Shown here: positions 9,403 to 18,756 of the stretch, one piece after another | Layout: each line of letters starts with the position of its first letter | How positions within the stretch are numbered: position 1 is the stretch's first letter | Notes under the pieces: model-generated | Told to the model about the DNA's origin: nothing | The model's input: only the letters and a program-made list of their open reading frames with translations | The model's database searches: none | Program-made: the position numbers and the translations under genes | DNA from: an uncultured Porphyromonadaceae bacterium | GTDB lineage: Bacteria; Bacteroidota; Bacteroidia; Bacteroidales; Muribaculaceae | Direction of reading: 5' to 3' | NCBI GenBank assembly: GCA_947643665.1 | Contig: CANRWW010000013.1 | Span: 1 to 64,000 of the forward strand | Length of the DNA: 64,000 nt

Positions 9403-9704
9403 CGTCCACCAATGGCATACAGGGTGTACCAGCATACGGGTTATGCCTACCTCCCCGGCAATCCACTGGAACTTCAATTATCCGCGGATACCGGAATCCG
9501 TAATATCCGGTGAAAGTAAGAATATAAAAAACGAGAAATTGCCTCACGGTAACTCCTCGTTAAATAATAAACCAATCATTATCACATTTCTTGCAATGGA
9601 AAAAGTAATTTTGCTATGTACTATTAGAACACCATAGAGTGGAAAAGGTTTATCACGGCCATGATTTTTTTGTGATTTTCCCTGAAAACACCACCGGATT
9701 GGAG

Positions 9705-9712
9705 TATCTTTG
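9705..9712 (+). promoter_or_regulatory. -7 box upstream of the GH146/GH127 gene
   Basis: TATCTTTG, an exact match to TAnnTTTG, lies 24 bases before the ATG at 9737. No good TTTG lies at the right distance upstream, so an activator may be needed. Confidence 0.55.
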
Positions 9713-9736
9713 CATACGTAACCTCAAATCAGCCAG

Positions 9737-12178
9737 ATGAAAACATTCCTGAAAATTATTTTTACAACATTATTGTTTTTACCCCATAACCAGACTACAA
9801 ATGCAGGAGAAATCGATGACCGGACGGTAGTTATAAACCGCCAGCCAAAGGTCTGGAAAACATTCCCGCTGTCGGAAGTACGGCTTTTGCCCGGAAGCCC
9901 CTTCCACCACGCGATGGAGGTATCACGGGGATACCTGCTTGACATGGATGTGGAAAGGATGCTCAACGGACTGCGTAAACGGGTGGATCTCCCTGCCAAA
10001 GCGCCCTATCCGGGATCCAACCAGCCGGAAGGCACACGCCCAGGCGACATGGCACACTACCTCTCAGGCACATCGCTGATGTATGCACAGACCGGAGACA
10101 CACGCCTGCTTGACCGGGTAAACCATATCATAGACGAGATGTGCAAGGTGCGCGACGAGTACCACCGGAAGGGGGAACGGGTGCATTATGATTTCGAAAA
10201 AATACTCAAAGGGGAACTGCTGCTCAACCGCCCGGACGATTGGGGAGCACCTTGGGGCGGAACATCAGGAAACGCCTTCTACAAGATCCATAAATACCAT
10301 GCCGGACTGCGCGACGCCTACCTGTACTGCGGCAATAAACAGGCTCTCGAATTATGGATAGAGCATGCCGACCAGATAGCAGATTTCGTAATGGCATGCA
10401 ACCCCGACCTGTTTGAAGGGTTCCTTGACATAGAACATGGAGGAATGAACGCCGTATATGCCGACCTGTATGCACTGACAGGCGATGAACGCTATATGAA
10501 GGTGTCACGCCGCTTCAACCACCAGAAAGTGATACTGAACATTGCCGACGGCCACGACGTGCTCTACGGCCGGCATGCCAATTTCCAGACACCCACATTT
10601 GAAGGAACGGCACGCCAATACCAGCTGACAGGCGACGAGGTGAGCCGGCTTGCCACAGAAAACTTTCTTGAAATGGCATACGGCGGCCATATAAATTGCA
10701 TAGGCGGCAACAGCTGCTATGAACGGTTCGGGCGTCCGGGAGAAACCACAAAACGGCTCGGATACACTTCCAGCGAGACCTGCAACACATACAATATGCT
10801 CAAAGTGGCACTCAACGCATTTGAATCAGGAGGAGACCTGCAACACATGGACTACTTCGAGCGGGCGCTATACAACCATATCCTCGCTTCACAAGACCCT
10901 GAGACCGGCGGAGTCACCTATTACACCAGTACTATTCCGGGCGGATTCAAGACCTACAGCGACCGCTTCAACCTGCAAGGGGTATGGTGCTGTGTCGGCA
11001 CCGGCATGGAAAACCATTCCAAATATGGTGAAGCCGTGTACTTCAACAACGGCAATGTGCTGTACGTGAACCTCTTTATACCTTCGACCCTTGATTGGAA
11101 AGAGAAAGGGCTGAAAATGAAACAACAGACAGACTTCCCCCAGACCGACCGCACTACCCTGACAATCGAAGAGTGCGGCAATTATGCAGCCCCCATCTAT
11201 CTGCGCTATCCGCAATGGGCAGAAAAAGGCGTGAGGATAAGCATAAACGGCGTGCGGATTCCTGTAAAAGCGAAACGGGGAGAATACATCGCCATAGCGC
11301 ACCCATGGAAACAGGGCGACCGCATAGAGGTGGAGATGCCACAGACATTCCGCCTTGAGGCAGCCGATGACGATCCCTACATGAATGCCATATGCCGGGG
11401 GCCGATCGTCTATGCCGGAATACTAGGCAGCGACCATATGCCTGCCGACCGCGTAAACGGCGCCGGAAACAATAACCGCGTTGTGCCGGAAAACGACATA
11501 CCCACATTCATAGCCGATAAACATGACCTTGACAGCTGGATAAAACCGACCGGGAAACACCCCATGGAATATGCCACGGAAGGAGCGGGAAATCTCCACG
11601 GAAAGAAAAAGGAACTGACGTTGCTGCCATATTACATGACCCACCACACGCGCTACTCTCTATACCTGAAAGTTTACACGCCACAGGAAATGGCACTCCG
11701 CAAACGCGTGGTAATTGACGAACTGCGGCCATCGTATGCCGAAGATGAAAAAGCACACAACATGCAGTGCGGCACATCGCGGCTCGTAAGCCAGGGTGGC
11801 CACTCTCCGGCTCTTGGATTCAACTCCTGGGAGCACACACGGCTCGGGCGTGAGGCAGACGACTGGTTTTCATACGATCTGAAAACCGTCAAGAGAGAAA
11901 CCAATTACCTAGTGGTCACATACTGGGGCAACGAGAATGAAGGACATGAATTCGACGTGTCAGTAAATGGAGTGAAAGTAGCCACCGAGATCTTATTTGA
12001 CAAAATGCCACTGACATTCTACGAAACCGTTTATGAAATACCCGCAGAAGCTATCGGAGACGGAGGAAAGGCCACAGTCTCGTTCAAAGGGCATGAGGGG
12101 AAAAAAGCCGGCACCGTCTTCGCCTTGAAAACTACTACAGATCCCTGCCGGTTCCCCAACTACAATTTTTATTTTTAG
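9737..12178 (+). CDS. Exported beta-L-arabinofuranosidase, GH146/GH127 type (DUF1680)
   Basis: 813 aa with an N-terminal signal peptide (MKTFLKIIFTTLLFLPHNQT). The body is an (alpha/alpha)6 barrel of the DUF1680 family. The ETCNTYN motif (about residue 346) and VWCCVGTGMENHSKYGE (about 417) supply the Glu-x-Cys and Cys-Cys that bind zinc and form the cysteine nucleophile site in GH127 (HypBA1 E338, C340, C417, C418). The C-terminal 250 or so residues form beta-sandwich domains, as in the longer Bacteroides GH146 enzymes, so GH146 is more likely than GH127. It should release L-arabinofuranose from plant glycans in the periplasm or at the surface. It is not in a SusCD locus here; a GH127 relative lies at 29262. 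Family certain, linkage specificity inferred. Confidence 0.88.
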   Translation: MKTFLKIIFTTLLFLPHNQTTNAGEIDDRTVVINRQPKVWKTFPLSEVRLLPGSPFHHAMEVSRGYLLDMDVERMLNGLRKRVDLPAKAPYPGSNQPEGTRPGDMAHYLSGTSLMYAQTGDTRLLDRVNHIIDEMCKVRDEYHRKGERVHYDFEKILKGELLLNRPDDWGAPWGGTSGNAFYKIHKYHAGLRDAYLYCGNKQALELWIEHADQIADFVMACNPDLFEGFLDIEHGGMNAVYADLYALTGDERYMKVSRRFNHQKVILNIADGHDVLYGRHANFQTPTFEGTARQYQLTGDEVSRLATENFLEMAYGGHINCIGGNSCYERFGRPGETTKRLGYTSSETCNTYNMLKVALNAFESGGDLQHMDYFERALYNHILASQDPETGGVTYYTSTIPGGFKTYSDRFNLQGVWCCVGTGMENHSKYGEAVYFNNGNVLYVNLFIPSTLDWKEKGLKMKQQTDFPQTDRTTLTIEECGNYAAPIYLRYPQWAEKGVRISINGVRIPVKAKRGEYIAIAHPWKQGDRIEVEMPQTFRLEAADDDPYMNAICRGPIVYAGILGSDHMPADRVNGAGNNNRVVPENDIPTFIADKHDLDSWIKPTGKHPMEYATEGAGNLHGKKKELTLLPYYMTHHTRYSLYLKVYTPQEMALRKRVVIDELRPSYAEDEKAHNMQCGTSRLVSQGGHSPALGFNSWEHTRLGREADDWFSYDLKTVKRETNYLVVTYWGNENEGHEFDVSVNGVKVATEILFDKMPLTFYETVYEIPAEAIGDGGKATVSFKGHEGKKAGTVFALKTTTDPCRFPNYNFYF

Positions 12179-12238
12179 AAACCACCGGGAACAAACAGTA
12201 AAAAGAAATCACATATAAATAAGTCCAGGAAATTATTA

Positions 12239-12274
12239 CGCATAGAATTATCATCAGGCTTTATATTCTATGCG
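12239..12274 (+). terminator. Possible weak terminator after the GH146/GH127 gene
   Basis: CGCATAGAAT pairs exactly with ATTCTATGCG across a 16-base loop, 60 bases after the stop codon. The stem is AT-rich and the following T-run (CTTCCTTT) is interrupted. Confidence 0.4.
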
Positions 12275-12424
12275 GCTTCCTTTCGCAGGTTTTATCCTCA
12301 TCTTCAACCGTGTATCCCGCCACACTCCTTCATCTTAGGACAAAAAACGGCTGAACGCATGCTCTCGGACAATATAAAATAATTTCCATAACTTAATTAT
12401 TACAAAAAAGTTGAAATACGGCAG

Positions 12425-12455
12425 TTGCGCGTGTGCCGCTATTATGTTATCTTTG
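12425..12455 (+). promoter_or_regulatory. Candidate distal recA promoter
   Basis: TATCTTTG at 12448-12455 is an exact -7 box. TTG at 12425-12427 lies 20 bases upstream as a partial -33. The leader would be about 140 bases. Confidence 0.5.
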
Positions 12456-12525
12456 TATGATGGAAGCCACCGGATTGAAAAGCATTTTTAATTCTTCTGT
12501 GAATCTTTTTTGCCCAGCTCCCGCA

Positions 12526-12533
12526 TAACTTTG
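12526..12533 (+). promoter_or_regulatory. Candidate proximal recA -7 box
   Basis: TAACTTTG matches the -7 consensus exactly and lies 66 bases before the recA ATG. The nearest TTTG (12509-12512) is only 13 bases upstream, so the -33 element is poor. Confidence 0.5.
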
Positions 12534-12599
12534 TACCGTCGGTCCCTGGCAACGAGGTCCGGCACATGGACAGACAAAACAAAAAGCACTACATAACAG

Positions 12600-13835
12600 A
12601 TGGAAAAAACTCCGAAACCCAAAAAAGCCCCCATAAAGAAGATTGATAAGAATATTGATCCCAAAGAGGCCAAAGCCAACGCCCTGGCACAGGCGCTTGG
12701 CAACATAGAGAAAAACTACGGGCGAGGCGCCATAATGAAACTCGGCGACGAAGCCATAGAGAAAGTGGAAGTGATCCCAAGCGGTTCCATCGGCCTGAAC
12801 TACGCCCTCGGTGTAGGAGGCTACCCCAAGGGACGCATCATAGAGATCTATGGCCCGGAATCGTCAGGTAAAACGACACTTGCCATACATGCGATAGCGG
12901 AAGCCCAGAAAAAGGGAGGCATAGCCGCAATGATTGACGCCGAGCACGCCTTTGACCGCTTCTATGCCGAGAAACTCGGCGTGGATGTGACAAACCTCCT
13001 CATAGCACAGCCCGACAACGGAGAACAGGCACTTGAGATCGCCGAGCAACTAATACGTTCGGCAGCAATTGACATACTGGTGGTAGACTCTGTGGCGGCA
13101 CTCACCCCCAAGAGCGAAATCGAAGGGGATATGGGAGACCGCAATGTAGGTCTGCAGGCCCGTCTTATGTCGCAAGCCATGCGTAAGCTCACGGCAACGA
13201 TCGCACGCACCAACACGGTATGTATCTTCATCAACCAGCTGAGGGAAAAGATCGGTGTGATGTTCGGGCCATCGGAAACCACTACCGGCGGCAACGCCCT
13301 CAAATTCTATGCTTCGGTGCGCGTGGACATACGCCCCGGCAGCCCCATCAAGGATGGAGACGACGTTTTGGGCAAACGGGCTAAAATAAAAGTTGTCAAA
13401 AACAAAGTGGCTCCACCTTTCAAACGCTGCGAATTTGACATAATGTTCGGCGAGGGTATCTCCAAATCCGGTGAAATCATAGACCTCGGAGTGGAATACG
13501 GCATCATCACGAAGAGCGGTTCGTGGTTCAGCTACAACGGCTCAAAACTCGCCCAGGGACGAGACGCGGCCAAGGCTGTGATTCTTGACAATCCCGAACT
13601 GGCTGAAGAACTGGAAGAGAAGATAATGGCGGCATTGCAAGGCCATGATCCAAATGCCGCTCCGGCAAATGCCACAGAAGAGGGGACAGCCGCTGACGAA
13701 GATGCACCCGCACCAAAAGCCTCCACAAAAACAAAAAGCCCTAAATCCAAGACCGAACAGCCAGAACTTGGAGAGCTTGACTTCGACACGGACTTTGACG
13801 ACGACGACGATTTCACCCTTGAAGAGGAACTATAA
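12600..13835 (+). CDS. recA: Recombinase RecA
   Basis: 411 aa. RecA forms ATP-dependent filaments on single-stranded DNA for strand exchange and SOS co-protease activity. The Walker A motif GPESSGKTT (about residue 85), the downstream [15 protein letters not shown] segment, the [16 protein letters not shown] Walker B region and the L2 loop ([25 protein letters not shown]) are intact. It is longer than the usual 350 aa because of a basic lysine-rich N-terminal stretch and a C-terminal tail that goes from Ala/Pro/Lys-rich to strongly acidic ([12 protein letters not shown]). Acidic C-termini are typical of RecA and restrain DNA binding; this one is extended. Two -7 boxes lie upstream and a bidirectional hairpin downstream. 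Confidence 0.98.
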   Translation: MEKTPKPKKAPIKKIDKNIDPKEAKANALAQALGNIEKNYGRGAIMKLGDEAIEKVEVIPSGSIGLNYALGVGGYPKGRIIEIYGPESSGKTTLAIHAIAEAQKKGGIAAMIDAEHAFDRFYAEKLGVDVTNLLIAQPDNGEQALEIAEQLIRSAAIDILVVDSVAALTPKSEIEGDMGDRNVGLQARLMSQAMRKLTATIARTNTVCIFINQLREKIGVMFGPSETTTGGNALKFYASVRVDIRPGSPIKDGDDVLGKRAKIKVVKNKVAPPFKRCEFDIMFGEGISKSGEIIDLGVEYGIITKSGSWFSYNGSKLAQGRDAAKAVILDNPELAEELEEKIMAALQGHDPNAAPANATEEGTAADEDAPAPKASTKTKSPKSKTEQPELGELDFDTDFDDDDDFTLEEEL

Positions 13836-13875
13836 AAACCGCCTTCCATACAGGCAACAATACAGCTAAACAACC

Positions 13876-13920
13876 AGGGTGTCATAATGTCCCGAATTAC
13901 AGGAACCATTATGACACCCT
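13876..13920. terminator. Bidirectional terminator between recA and lpdA
   Basis: AGGGTGTCATAATG (13876-13889) pairs perfectly over 14 bases with CATTATGACACCCT (13907-13920) around a 17-base loop. It sits between the convergent recA and gcv operons, close to both stop codons. U-tracts are short on both sides. Confidence 0.78.
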
Positions 13921-13946
13921 CTGTTTGTCCATCAACTTGCAGATCC

Positions 13947-15272
13947 CTACCTACATGCGATCTGAAGGGCTTCTCCAAGCGTGGGGTGTGAATGTATCGT
14001 CCGTGCGACAGCGGAGACCGGCAAACGGGAAGAGACCGCAAGCGCCGCTTCAGCAATGATATCCGCCGCATGCGGCCCTACAATCTGGCATCCGAGCATA
14101 ATACCCGTAGAAAGGTCGGCAACAACCTTTACCACCCCTTCCGGCTCACCCATTGCAAGAGCCTTTCCATTGGAACGGAATGTGCATTTTGAAACCTTGC
14201 ATTGTATCCCGGCATTCCGGCACTGTTCCTCAGTAAGTCCTACCATGGCACACTCAGGCACAGTGAACACTGCGGCGGGGATCACCGAAAGATCCACCTC
14301 CTCATCCATAACCAGATTTGCCTGGGCAGCCGCAGCATGAGCCAGAAGCGAGATGCCGTTGCAGTCTCCCACGGCATATACCCCCTTGATGGCGGTCTCG
14401 AACCGGGAATCAACCTCTATGCCACGACGGCCTACAACCGCACCGGCCTCGGTAAGCCCATCCGGCACCACCGGATGACGGCCTACTGCCATAAGAACAT
14501 ATTCCGCCTCCACCGCATCAGTTTTCCCTTTTTTCCGGTACTCTACGCACTTGAGCGCCCCGTCTGCTCCATGTACCGCACATACCTCGGCTTCAGTATG
14601 GAATTCCACTCCACGCCGTTTGAGAACCGTGCGGAGCTGTTTTGCCACATCCTTATCAAAGGCAGGAAGTACCTCCTTGCAATATTCAATCACTGTTACA
14701 GGCACGCCGAAAGCAGCGAATACAGACGCGAACTCCATGCCGATCACTCCCCCGCCGATTATGGCGAGGGAACGCGGCAGAACCGTCATTTCAAGCAGTT
14801 CTGTGGAAGTGACGCACAATTCCGCCCCCTCCACCGGCAACGATGCCGAGCGTGAGCCAGTCGCCACGATTATCTTGGGAGCGGTGAACATGCGGCCAGC
14901 CGCTTCAATTTCATGCGCACCGGCAAACCGCGCCTCGGCATGGAGTATCTCCGCACCGTCGCATACGGCAGCCACAGCTTCGCGCAACTGCGCGACGACC
15001 GCATCCTTGCGCTCCACCACCCGGGCCATATCCACGGAAAATGAAGCACCGGCAGGAAGCATCACACCGAACGCAGAAGCGCCGGCGACATCGGCCGCCA
15101 CCTGGGCAGAACGGCAAAAGGCTTTGGTGGGGATGCAGCCCTTGTTGAGGCATGTGCCACCCAAATGGTCTTTTTCTACAAGCAGAGTGCGCATTCCGTG
15201 CCTTACGGCGATTGCAGCAGCCTCATAACCGGCGGGGCCGGCTCCAATCACTATCAGATCATATTTTTCCAT
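13947..15272 (-). CDS. lpdA: Dihydrolipoyl dehydrogenase (E3 / L-protein)
   Basis: 441 aa from the ATG at 15272; the 452-aa track ORF has 11 extra residues overlapping gcvPB and starts before the natural MEKYDLIVIGAGPAG beginning. FAD-dependent enzyme that reoxidises dihydrolipoyl groups with NAD+. Visible features: N-terminal GAGPAG dinucleotide fold; the redox disulfide GGTCLNKGCIPTK; a second nucleotide-binding GGGVIGMEFASVF; the YAVGDC FAD motif; and the C-terminal HSHPTLGE active-site histidine and glutamate. It is the last gene of the lplA-gcvT-gcvH-gcvPA-gcvPB-lpdA operon, so it most likely serves as the L-protein of glycine cleavage. Whether it also serves 2-oxoacid dehydrogenases cannot be told. 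Confidence 0.95.
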   Translation of the reverse strand: MEKYDLIVIGAGPAGYEAAAIAVRHGMRTLLVEKDHLGGTCLNKGCIPTKAFCRSAQVAADVAGASAFGVMLPAGASFSVDMARVVERKDAVVAQLREAVAAVCDGAEILHAEARFAGAHEIEAAGRMFTAPKIIVATGSRSASLPVEGAELCVTSTELLEMTVLPRSLAIIGGGVIGMEFASVFAAFGVPVTVIEYCKEVLPAFDKDVAKQLRTVLKRRGVEFHTEAEVCAVHGADGALKCVEYRKKGKTDAVEAEYVLMAVGRHPVVPDGLTEAGAVVGRRGIEVDSRFETAIKGVYAVGDCNGISLLAHAAAAQANLVMDEEVDLSVIPAAVFTVPECAMVGLTEEQCRNAGIQCKVSKCTFRSNGKALAMGEPEGVVKVVADLSTGIMLGCQIVGPHAADIIAEAALAVSSRLPVSAVARTIHSHPTLGEALQIACR

Positions 15273-15298
15273 AACGGCAATTTTCCTGGAATCGGTGC

Positions 15299-16783
15299 TC
15301 AACACATATCAAAAGTGACATGTGGATTGAGTGCCGCCTCCGTATCATCAGGATGTGTCACAGGTGTATTATGGGGAGCTGAAAGCACTATATCAGGGGT
15401 TTCACGAGCCTCACGGGCTATATCCCGCATCACTGCCACAAACTCGTCAAGGGTCTCCTTGCTTTCGGTCTCCGTAGGCTCTATCATCAGCGATTCATGG
15501 AAGAGCAGGGGGAAATATATGGTAGGAGCATGGTAACCATGGTCCAGTAGACGTTTTGCCACATGGAGCGTGGTCACCCCCGTGCTCTTGTCTGACAGCC
15601 CGTCGAATACAAACTCATGTTTGCAAAGCCCCTCTACCGGCAACAGATAGTCTCCTTTGAGAGCCTCTTTCACATAGTTGGCGTTAAGGGTCGCAAGTGA
15701 CCCTGCCTCCATCAGCCCATCGCTGCCAAGAGACAGTATGTATGCCAGAGCACGCGCCTGCACGGCAAAATTACCAAGCGTAGCCGAAATGCTTCCAAGA
15801 GCTTCATGTGAATATTCCAGATCAAGAGTGCCGTCGGCATGCTCCACCACACGCGGGGAGGGGAGGAAACACTCCAGCCCCGCACGCACACCTACCGGGC
15901 CGGAACCGGGGCCTCCTCCGCCATGAGGGGTGGAGAATGTCTTGTGAAGATTGATGTGCATCACATCGAAACCCATGTCGCCTGGACGTGCCATACCGAG
16001 CATCGGATTAAGGTTGGCACCATCGTAATACATCAGGCCGCCAGCATCATGCACCATACGTGCGATTTCAGGGATACTGTGCTCGAATATACCCAGGGTA
16101 TTCGGATTGGTCATCATCATCGCTGCCACTGTATCGTCAAGCAGCGGCCGGAGCGCCTCTACATCAACCGTGCCGTCAGGTAGACTTTTTACCTCCACCA
16201 CCTCCAGGCCTGCCACAGCAGCCGAGGCCGGATTGGTGCCATGGGCGGAATCAGGCACTATCACCTTGCGGCGGCGCTTGTCGCCACGCGAATCATGGTA
16301 TGCGCGTATCACCATAAGGCCGGTAAGCTCGCCATGCGCTCCCGCAAACGGATTGAGGGTAAACTCTGCCATGCCGCCGATTTCAGACAGTGCACGCTCC
16401 AGGGTACGATACAGACGCAGACGTCCTTGCGATGCATAACCGGGAGTTGCAGGATGGGCAGAAGCAAATCCGGCATGCGACGCCACCTCCTCATTTATTT
16501 TAGGATTATACTTCATGGTACATGACCCGAGGGGATAGAACCCCGTATCCACACCGAAGTTATTGGTAGACATATTGTTGTAATGTCTTACTACCGTAAG
16601 TTCGTCACATTCCGGAAGAGACAGCTGCTGCCGGCGCAACAACACGGAAGGTATCTCCGGCGCTTTCTCCCCCTTGCTCCCGACAAGATCGGATGAAGAG
16701 ATATGGCTCTGTGGAAGGCGATAGCCACGCCGTCCAGGCCTTGACAGTTCAAACACAAGTTTGCCGTACAATTCTCTGTTCAT
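15299..16783 (-). CDS. gcvPB: Glycine dehydrogenase (decarboxylating) subunit 2
   Basis: 494 aa, the C-terminal half of the split P-protein. It binds pyridoxal phosphate and, with GcvPA, decarboxylates glycine and passes the aminomethyl group to lipoyl-GcvH. The PLP lysine lies in HINLHKTFSTPHGGGGPGSG, the expected glycine-rich signature. MTNPNTLGIFE and YYDGANLNPMLG are also typical. The gene starts 11 bases after gcvPA and ends 26 bases before lpdA, consistent with one transcript. The two-gene P-protein is common in Bacteroidetes and Firmicutes, so this is not a broken gene. Confidence 0.96.
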   Translation of the reverse strand: MNRELYGKLVFELSRPGRRGYRLPQSHISSSDLVGSKGEKAPEIPSVLLRRQQLSLPECDELTVVRHYNNMSTNNFGVDTGFYPLGSCTMKYNPKINEEVASHAGFASAHPATPGYASQGRLRLYRTLERALSEIGGMAEFTLNPFAGAHGELTGLMVIRAYHDSRGDKRRRKVIVPDSAHGTNPASAAVAGLEVVEVKSLPDGTVDVEALRPLLDDTVAAMMMTNPNTLGIFEHSIPEIARMVHDAGGLMYYDGANLNPMLGMARPGDMGFDVMHINLHKTFSTPHGGGGPGSGPVGVRAGLECFLPSPRVVEHADGTLDLEYSHEALGSISATLGNFAVQARALAYILSLGSDGLMEAGSLATLNANYVKEALKGDYLLPVEGLCKHEFVFDGLSDKSTGVTTLHVAKRLLDHGYHAPTIYFPLLFHESLMIEPTETESKETLDEFVAVMRDIAREARETPDIVLSAPHNTPVTHPDDTEAALNPHVTFDMC

Positions 16784-16794
16784 ATTACAAAGGG

Positions 16795-18132
16795 TTAAAG
16801 GTTACGGAATACATTTACAAGACGGTCCACATCCTCCTTGGTCTGCATCTCGGTGCACGCCATAAGCAACCTGTTACCGTCAATCCTTATGCCGGGGAGA
16901 ATCTTTTCATCCTCAATGCAACGCCTTACAAACAAGTCAAGATCCACATCGGCGTCCATCTCCAGGAGGAACTCATTAAGGAAAGGTTTGTCAGGATAAG
17001 CCATGCGGCATCGTCCTGACCCCGTCATTTCCTGCAGCAGATACAGCGCAGTCTGGTGTCCGCGCCATGCCACCTCGCGCAATCCCTCCGAACCCAGAAG
17101 GCTCATATATATAGACACATACAGTGTCATAAGCCCCTGGTTGGAACAGATGTTGGATGTCGCCTTGTCACGGCGTATATGCTGCTCACGTGCCTGCAAG
17201 GTGAGCACAAACGAGCGGCGCCCCCCTGCATCGGCGGTAGCACCGACGATACGTCCCGGCATCTTTCTCATAAGCGATTTGGCAGCGCACAGGTAGCCGA
17301 GATAAGGTCCCCCGAAGCTGAGAGGTATGCCGAGGCTCTGGGCATCGCCACATGCGATGTCGGCACCCCATTCTCCCGGAGTGCGCAGAGTGGCAAGGTC
17401 GGCTGCGATACAATTGAGTATGAGGAGCGCTTTACGGGCATGTACCTTGTCGGCAATCCCGCTTAAGTCCTCTACTATGCCGTAACGGTTTGGCTGCGGC
17501 AAAACCACGCCTGCAATATCGTCATACGCAGCCAGAAGCCGGTCAAGATGCAAAAGGTCAGTCACACCTCCCGCCTCCGTTACCGTCTCCACTTCAACAC
17601 CATGGTAACGTGCATATGTATCAACTACCCTGCGCACGGCAGGATCCAGAGTGGCAGAAACCAGCACCCTGCGGCGTTTGCGGCCCACTGCCACAGCCAT
17701 CATCATCGCCTCGGCTGTGGCAGTGGAACCGTCATACATCGAAGCATTGGAAATTTCCAATCCGGTAAGACGGCTCATCATTGTCTGGTATTCGAATATA
17801 TATTGGAGGGTTCCCTGAGAAATCTCAGGCTGGTAAGGTGTATAGGCGGTAAGAAACTCCGAACGCCCGATAAGCGACTTCACTGCGGCGGGCACATAAT
17901 GGTCATAAAAACCACCCCCCGCGAAACAAGCCTTTACCGGAATATTCTGCTCTGCAAAGGCATCAAAAGCCTTACGCACCTCATCATCGCTCATCTGTGC
18001 CGGCAGATCATACGGCTTTGCCAGCAACAGTTCTGCCGGCACGTCACCGTAAAGTTCGCGCAGCTCAGAAAGGCCACATGCCGCCAGCATCTCGCGTATC
18101 TCGGCCTCTGTATGCGGAAAATATCTATGCAT
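16795..18132 (-). CDS. gcvPA: Glycine dehydrogenase (decarboxylating) subunit 1
   Basis: 445 aa from ATG 18132 (MHRYFPHTEAEIREML), the usual beginning of the family; the track ORF adds 11 residues read out of the repeat element upstream. It is the N-terminal half of the split P-protein, an aminotransferase-fold partner without the PLP lysine that forms the dimer with GcvPB. FAGGGFYDHYVPAAV and YTPYQPEISQGTLQ are characteristic. The start codon lies only 12 bases beyond the inner end of a 163-bp repeat that separates it from gcvH. There is no Shine-Dalgarno-like sequence (TTTTATTAT before ATG), so translation may depend on the structure of that repeat. Confidence 0.95.
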   Translation of the reverse strand: MHRYFPHTEAEIREMLAACGLSELRELYGDVPAELLLAKPYDLPAQMSDDEVRKAFDAFAEQNIPVKACFAGGGFYDHYVPAAVKSLIGRSEFLTAYTPYQPEISQGTLQYIFEYQTMMSRLTGLEISNASMYDGSTATAEAMMMAVAVGRKRRRVLVSATLDPAVRRVVDTYARYHGVEVETVTEAGGVTDLLHLDRLLAAYDDIAGVVLPQPNRYGIVEDLSGIADKVHARKALLILNCIAADLATLRTPGEWGADIACGDAQSLGIPLSFGGPYLGYLCAAKSLMRKMPGRIVGATADAGGRRSFVLTLQAREQHIRRDKATSNICSNQGLMTLYVSIYMSLLGSEGLREVAWRGHQTALYLLQEMTGSGRCRMAYPDKPFLNEFLLEMDADVDLDLFVRRCIEDEKILPGIRIDGNRLLMACTEMQTKEDVDRLVNVFRNL

Positions 18133-18143
18133 ATAATAAAATT

Positions 18144-18306
18144 GAGAAGTTGGAAGCCAGAACATTAGAAGCTAAGCAAAAAAAAATAGATTTTTTTGGA
18201 GTACCAGAGATATCGGATGAATCAAAGATAACCGAGTGATCAGAAAAATTCCATTCCCTAATTTCCCAAAACTATCCTTGCTTGATTTCTCATGCTCTTA
18301 CTTCTC
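18144..18306 (-). repeat. Dispersed intra-operon repeat, copy 1 (with 29/36-bp inverted ends)
   Basis: Read in the direction of transcription, this element begins with GAGAAGTAAGAGCATGAGAA and ends with the inverse of the same motif (AGCTTCTAATG, then CCAACTTCTC). The first inverted end is at 18278-18306 (29 bp) and the other at 18144-18179 (36 bp, with an insertion). The first 29 bases match copy 2 (39204-39232) at 26 positions, and the following ATAGTTTT is shared. It fills the gcvH-gcvPA gap, starting 6 bases after the gcvH stop and ending 12 bases before the gcvPA ATG. The interior holds GATATCTCTG, also in copy 2. I see no transposase and could not identify target-site duplications. Confidence 0.75.
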
Positions 18307-18312
18307 ATGCTC

Positions 18313-18675
18313 TTATTTTTTACAATATCCCTCATACTCCTCCTGTGACATCAAGGAGTCAAGCTGTGAGGGATCAGAAAGACGGATTTTTACAATCCAG
18401 TTTGCCATCGGGTCACGGTTAACAGCACGGGGATCGCTTTCGAGAGCCGTATTGACCTCCACGACCTCACCGCTTACAGGGGCGATGAGATCCGATGCCG
18501 CTTTCACACTTTCTATGGCACCGAAATCCTCCCCCGCCTCAAGCTCGTCACCCTCTTCGGGCATATCCACATACACTACGTTTCCGAGTTGTTTCTGGGC
18601 GTAATCGGAGATACCGATATAACCATATTCGCCATCTACGCGAACATATTCATGAGTCTCTGAAAATTTTATCAT
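18313..18675 (-). CDS. gcvH: Glycine cleavage system H protein
   Basis: 120 aa, small lipoyl carrier that shuttles the aminomethyl group between P, T and L proteins. The lipoylation site is the lysine in GAIESVKAASD, in the expected hairpin. The N-terminus (MIKFSETHEYVRVDGEYGYIG) is that of the family. It lies 81 bases after gcvT and is separated from gcvPA by a 180-base spacer almost entirely made of the repeat element. The lipoyl group is probably attached by the LplA encoded first in this operon. Confidence 0.97.
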   Translation of the reverse strand: MIKFSETHEYVRVDGEYGYIGISDYAQKQLGNVVYVDMPEEGDELEAGEDFGAIESVKAASDLIAPVSGEVVEVNTALESDPRAVNRDPMANWIVKIRLSDPSQLDSLMSQEEYEGYCKK

Positions 18676-18756
18676 GGCATTTATAATTTAGTTACGGTTA
18701 AGCAAGTCGTGAAAATTATCACGCATCAACTATATGAAATCATTTCCACGAATTAC

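Larger units (their letters stand above)
9326..9736. other. 411-base intergenic region
   Basis: It contains the terminator of the 8003 gene and the -7 box of the following glycosidase gene. The 64-codon plus-strand ORF at 9443-9637 shows no protein-like features and is not called. Confidence 0.6.
12179..12599. other. 421-base intergenic region upstream of recA
   Basis: It holds a weak hairpin after the glycosidase gene and two -7 boxes upstream of recA. I see no gene and no recognisable RNA. No SOS box could be identified by eye. Confidence 0.6.

Noticed and set aside
9443-9637. 64-codon ORF upstream of the GH146/GH127 gene
   Set aside because: Too short, no protein-like composition, and located in the promoter-bearing spacer.
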